Below are positions 16,935 to 18,030 of a DNA stretch of 18,030 bases, in pieces. The notes under the pieces were generated by a model that searched no databases, had not been told where the DNA came from, and was given only the letters and a program-made list of their open reading frames with translations. Numbering within the stretch: position 1 is the stretch's first letter; each line of letters starts with the position of its first letter. Origin of the DNA: Bacteroidales bacterium (GTDB taxonomy: Bacteria > Bacteroidota > Bacteroidia > Bacteroidales > UBA7960). The DNA lies in the NCBI GenBank assembly GCA_007123065.1, contig SKSI01000187.1:1-18030 (forward strand). Reading direction: 5' to 3'. The position numbers and the translations under genes are program-made.

Positions 16935-18026
16935 ATGAATCAAGAAAGCGCCAAAAAGATAAAGGTACTGATCGTTGACGACAGCAACGTAACGAGGAAC
17001 CTTTTTGTGGGTATCCTTGAAAGAGATCCTCGTTTTGAACTTGTTGGTTTGGCTGCCAATGGCAAACAGGCTATTGAATATGTTGAACAATTCAATCCGG
17101 ATGTTGTAAGCATGGATATTGAGATGCCGGTGATGGATGGTATCAGGGCCACCAAACACATCATGCAGCATCATCCAGTTCCGATTCTGATTGTCAGCAA
17201 TTTGTACAAGTCCGACAATGTAGAACTGTCGATGGAAGTATTGGAAGCCGGGGCGCTTAGCATAATACCCAAACCTCAGGGCCCTGGCCACTCAAGGTAT
17301 GCGTACAATATAAAACAGTACCTGCAAATGCTAAAAAGTTTGTCGGAAGTAAAGGTGGTGAGAAGAAGAAATTTGATGCAGTCCGGTACGAAGAACTATA
17401 CGCCACCTTCTTTATTTGTTGATGCCGATACTGAACGACAAGAAAGAGCAATTAATGCCGGCAATATCAAAGTCATGCTCATAGGTGCTTCAGCCGGTGG
17501 ACCAGATGCGATTAAATCCATCTTAAGCAGGCTTCCTGAAAGCTTTCCGCTACCTGTTCTCCTGGTGCAACATATTGACCCTCATTTTGCAGAAGCCTAT
17601 CGTGCATGGTTACAAAGCAATACGGCAATGAGTGTGCAGTTTGCCACAACCGACCAGGTATTGTTGCCAGGAAATGTGTATATGCCGCCGGGCGACATAC
17701 ACCTGGTTGTCGCATCTGAAGACATGGCTACTTTATCGTCAGAACCACCGGTTAAAGGTCACAGACCATCCATTTCAATGCTGTTTCAAAGTGCCAGGGA
17801 TGTATATTGCGAAAATATTATCGCTATACTCCTCTCGGGCATGGGGGCTGACGGTGCCATTGAAATGAAATTGCTGAGAGACTGTGGCGCATTGACAATT
17901 GCACAAGAAGAAAAATCATGTCTGGTGTTTGGTATGCCCGGCGAAGCAATCAAATACGGGGGTGCGCGAAAAGTGTTGACTCCCAAACAAATCGCGGATG
18001 AACTAATAGAATTGTATAAACTATAA
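16935..18026 (+). CDS. cheB: CheB protein-glutamate methylesterase/response regulator (WspF-like)
   Basis: A complete 363-aa protein. The receiver domain (about 9-125) has D15/D16, the phospho-acceptor D61 (SMDIEMPVMDG), an SN in place of the usual conserved T/S region and K at IIPKP. After a variable linker (about 130-175) comes the methylesterase domain with the catalytic triad S186 (GASAGGP), H213 (VQHIDPHF) and D306 (GMGADGA). The role is to remove methyl groups from receptor glutamates when phosphorylated by CheA, opposing CheR. In the Wsp pathway loss of this enzyme locks the system on. It follows cheA after 150 bp with no clear promoter in the gap. The stop is 4 bp before the right edge, so any downstream output gene is not visible. 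Confidence 0.95.
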   Translation: MNQESAKKIKVLIVDDSNVTRNLFVGILERDPRFELVGLAANGKQAIEYVEQFNPDVVSMDIEMPVMDGIRATKHIMQHHPVPILIVSNLYKSDNVELSMEVLEAGALSIIPKPQGPGHSRYAYNIKQYLQMLKSLSEVKVVRRRNLMQSGTKNYTPPSLFVDADTERQERAINAGNIKVMLIGASAGGPDAIKSILSRLPESFPLPVLLVQHIDPHFAEAYRAWLQSNTAMSVQFATTDQVLLPGNVYMPPGDIHLVVASEDMATLSSEPPVKGHRPSISMLFQSARDVYCENIIAILLSGMGADGAIEMKLLRDCGALTIAQEEKSCLVFGMPGEAIKYGGARKVLTPKQIADELIELYKL

Positions 18027-18030
18027 ACGC

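Noticed and set aside
1..18030. tRNA, rRNA, CRISPR array or riboswitch
   Set aside because: No cloverleaf, rRNA-like block, regularly spaced repeat array or recognisable riboswitch core was found by eye on either strand.

Overview
The window looks like a chromosomal segment of a Bacteroidota bacterium, probably a free-living member of the Bacteroidales/Marinilabiliales/Cytophagales type. Several ORFs end in the type IX secretion system (T9SS) type A sorting domain (YPNPA/FPNP...G...V...G.Y.L.V...K). One ORF carries a FISUMP domain, candidate promoters resemble the Bacteroidota TAnnTTTG -7 box, and start codons sit in A/T-rich leaders without strong Shine-Dalgarno sites. Genus and species cannot be set from the sequence alone.

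Left half (1-8148) is a surface/secreted-protein region. It holds the 3' part of a large subtilisin-like (S8) protease with FnIII, jelly-roll (choice-of-anchor J/cleaved-adhesin-like) and InlB-type modules and a T9SS tail. Convergent to it are a FISUMP-domain exported protein and a 751-aa multi-domain T9SS cargo protein. Between 7104 and 7659 there is no intact gene, but the stretch is not empty. It contains the C-terminal remnant of another T9SS cargo gene on the minus strand. That remnant is split by a 158-bp MITE-like element flanked by a CTAG duplication, and removing the element with one CTAG restores a textbook sorting-domain reading frame. A short T9SS cargo protein (7660-8148) follows on the plus strand.

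Middle (8149-10406): one AT-rich gene for an exported protein of unknown function with C-terminal TPR-like repeats.

Right half (10357-18026) is a complete chemosensory gene set: CheW, CheR with TPR tail, CheW, a two-TM methyl-accepting protein, a hybrid CheA with C-terminal receiver, and CheB. In components this is the Wsp/alternative-cellular-function type (WspB-C-D-A-E-F equivalents) in a different order. It has no separate CheY and no GGDEF output gene in the window. The first three genes overlap or nearly overlap. The receptor and CheA genes are 6 bp apart, and cheB follows after 150 bp. Expected logic: the receptor senses a periplasmic or membrane cue, two CheW proteins couple it to CheA, CheR and CheB set the adaptation level, and phosphate goes to the CheA receiver domain, to CheB and to an unseen output regulator. 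Whether the output is motility, gliding, secretion or second-messenger signalling cannot be read from this window.
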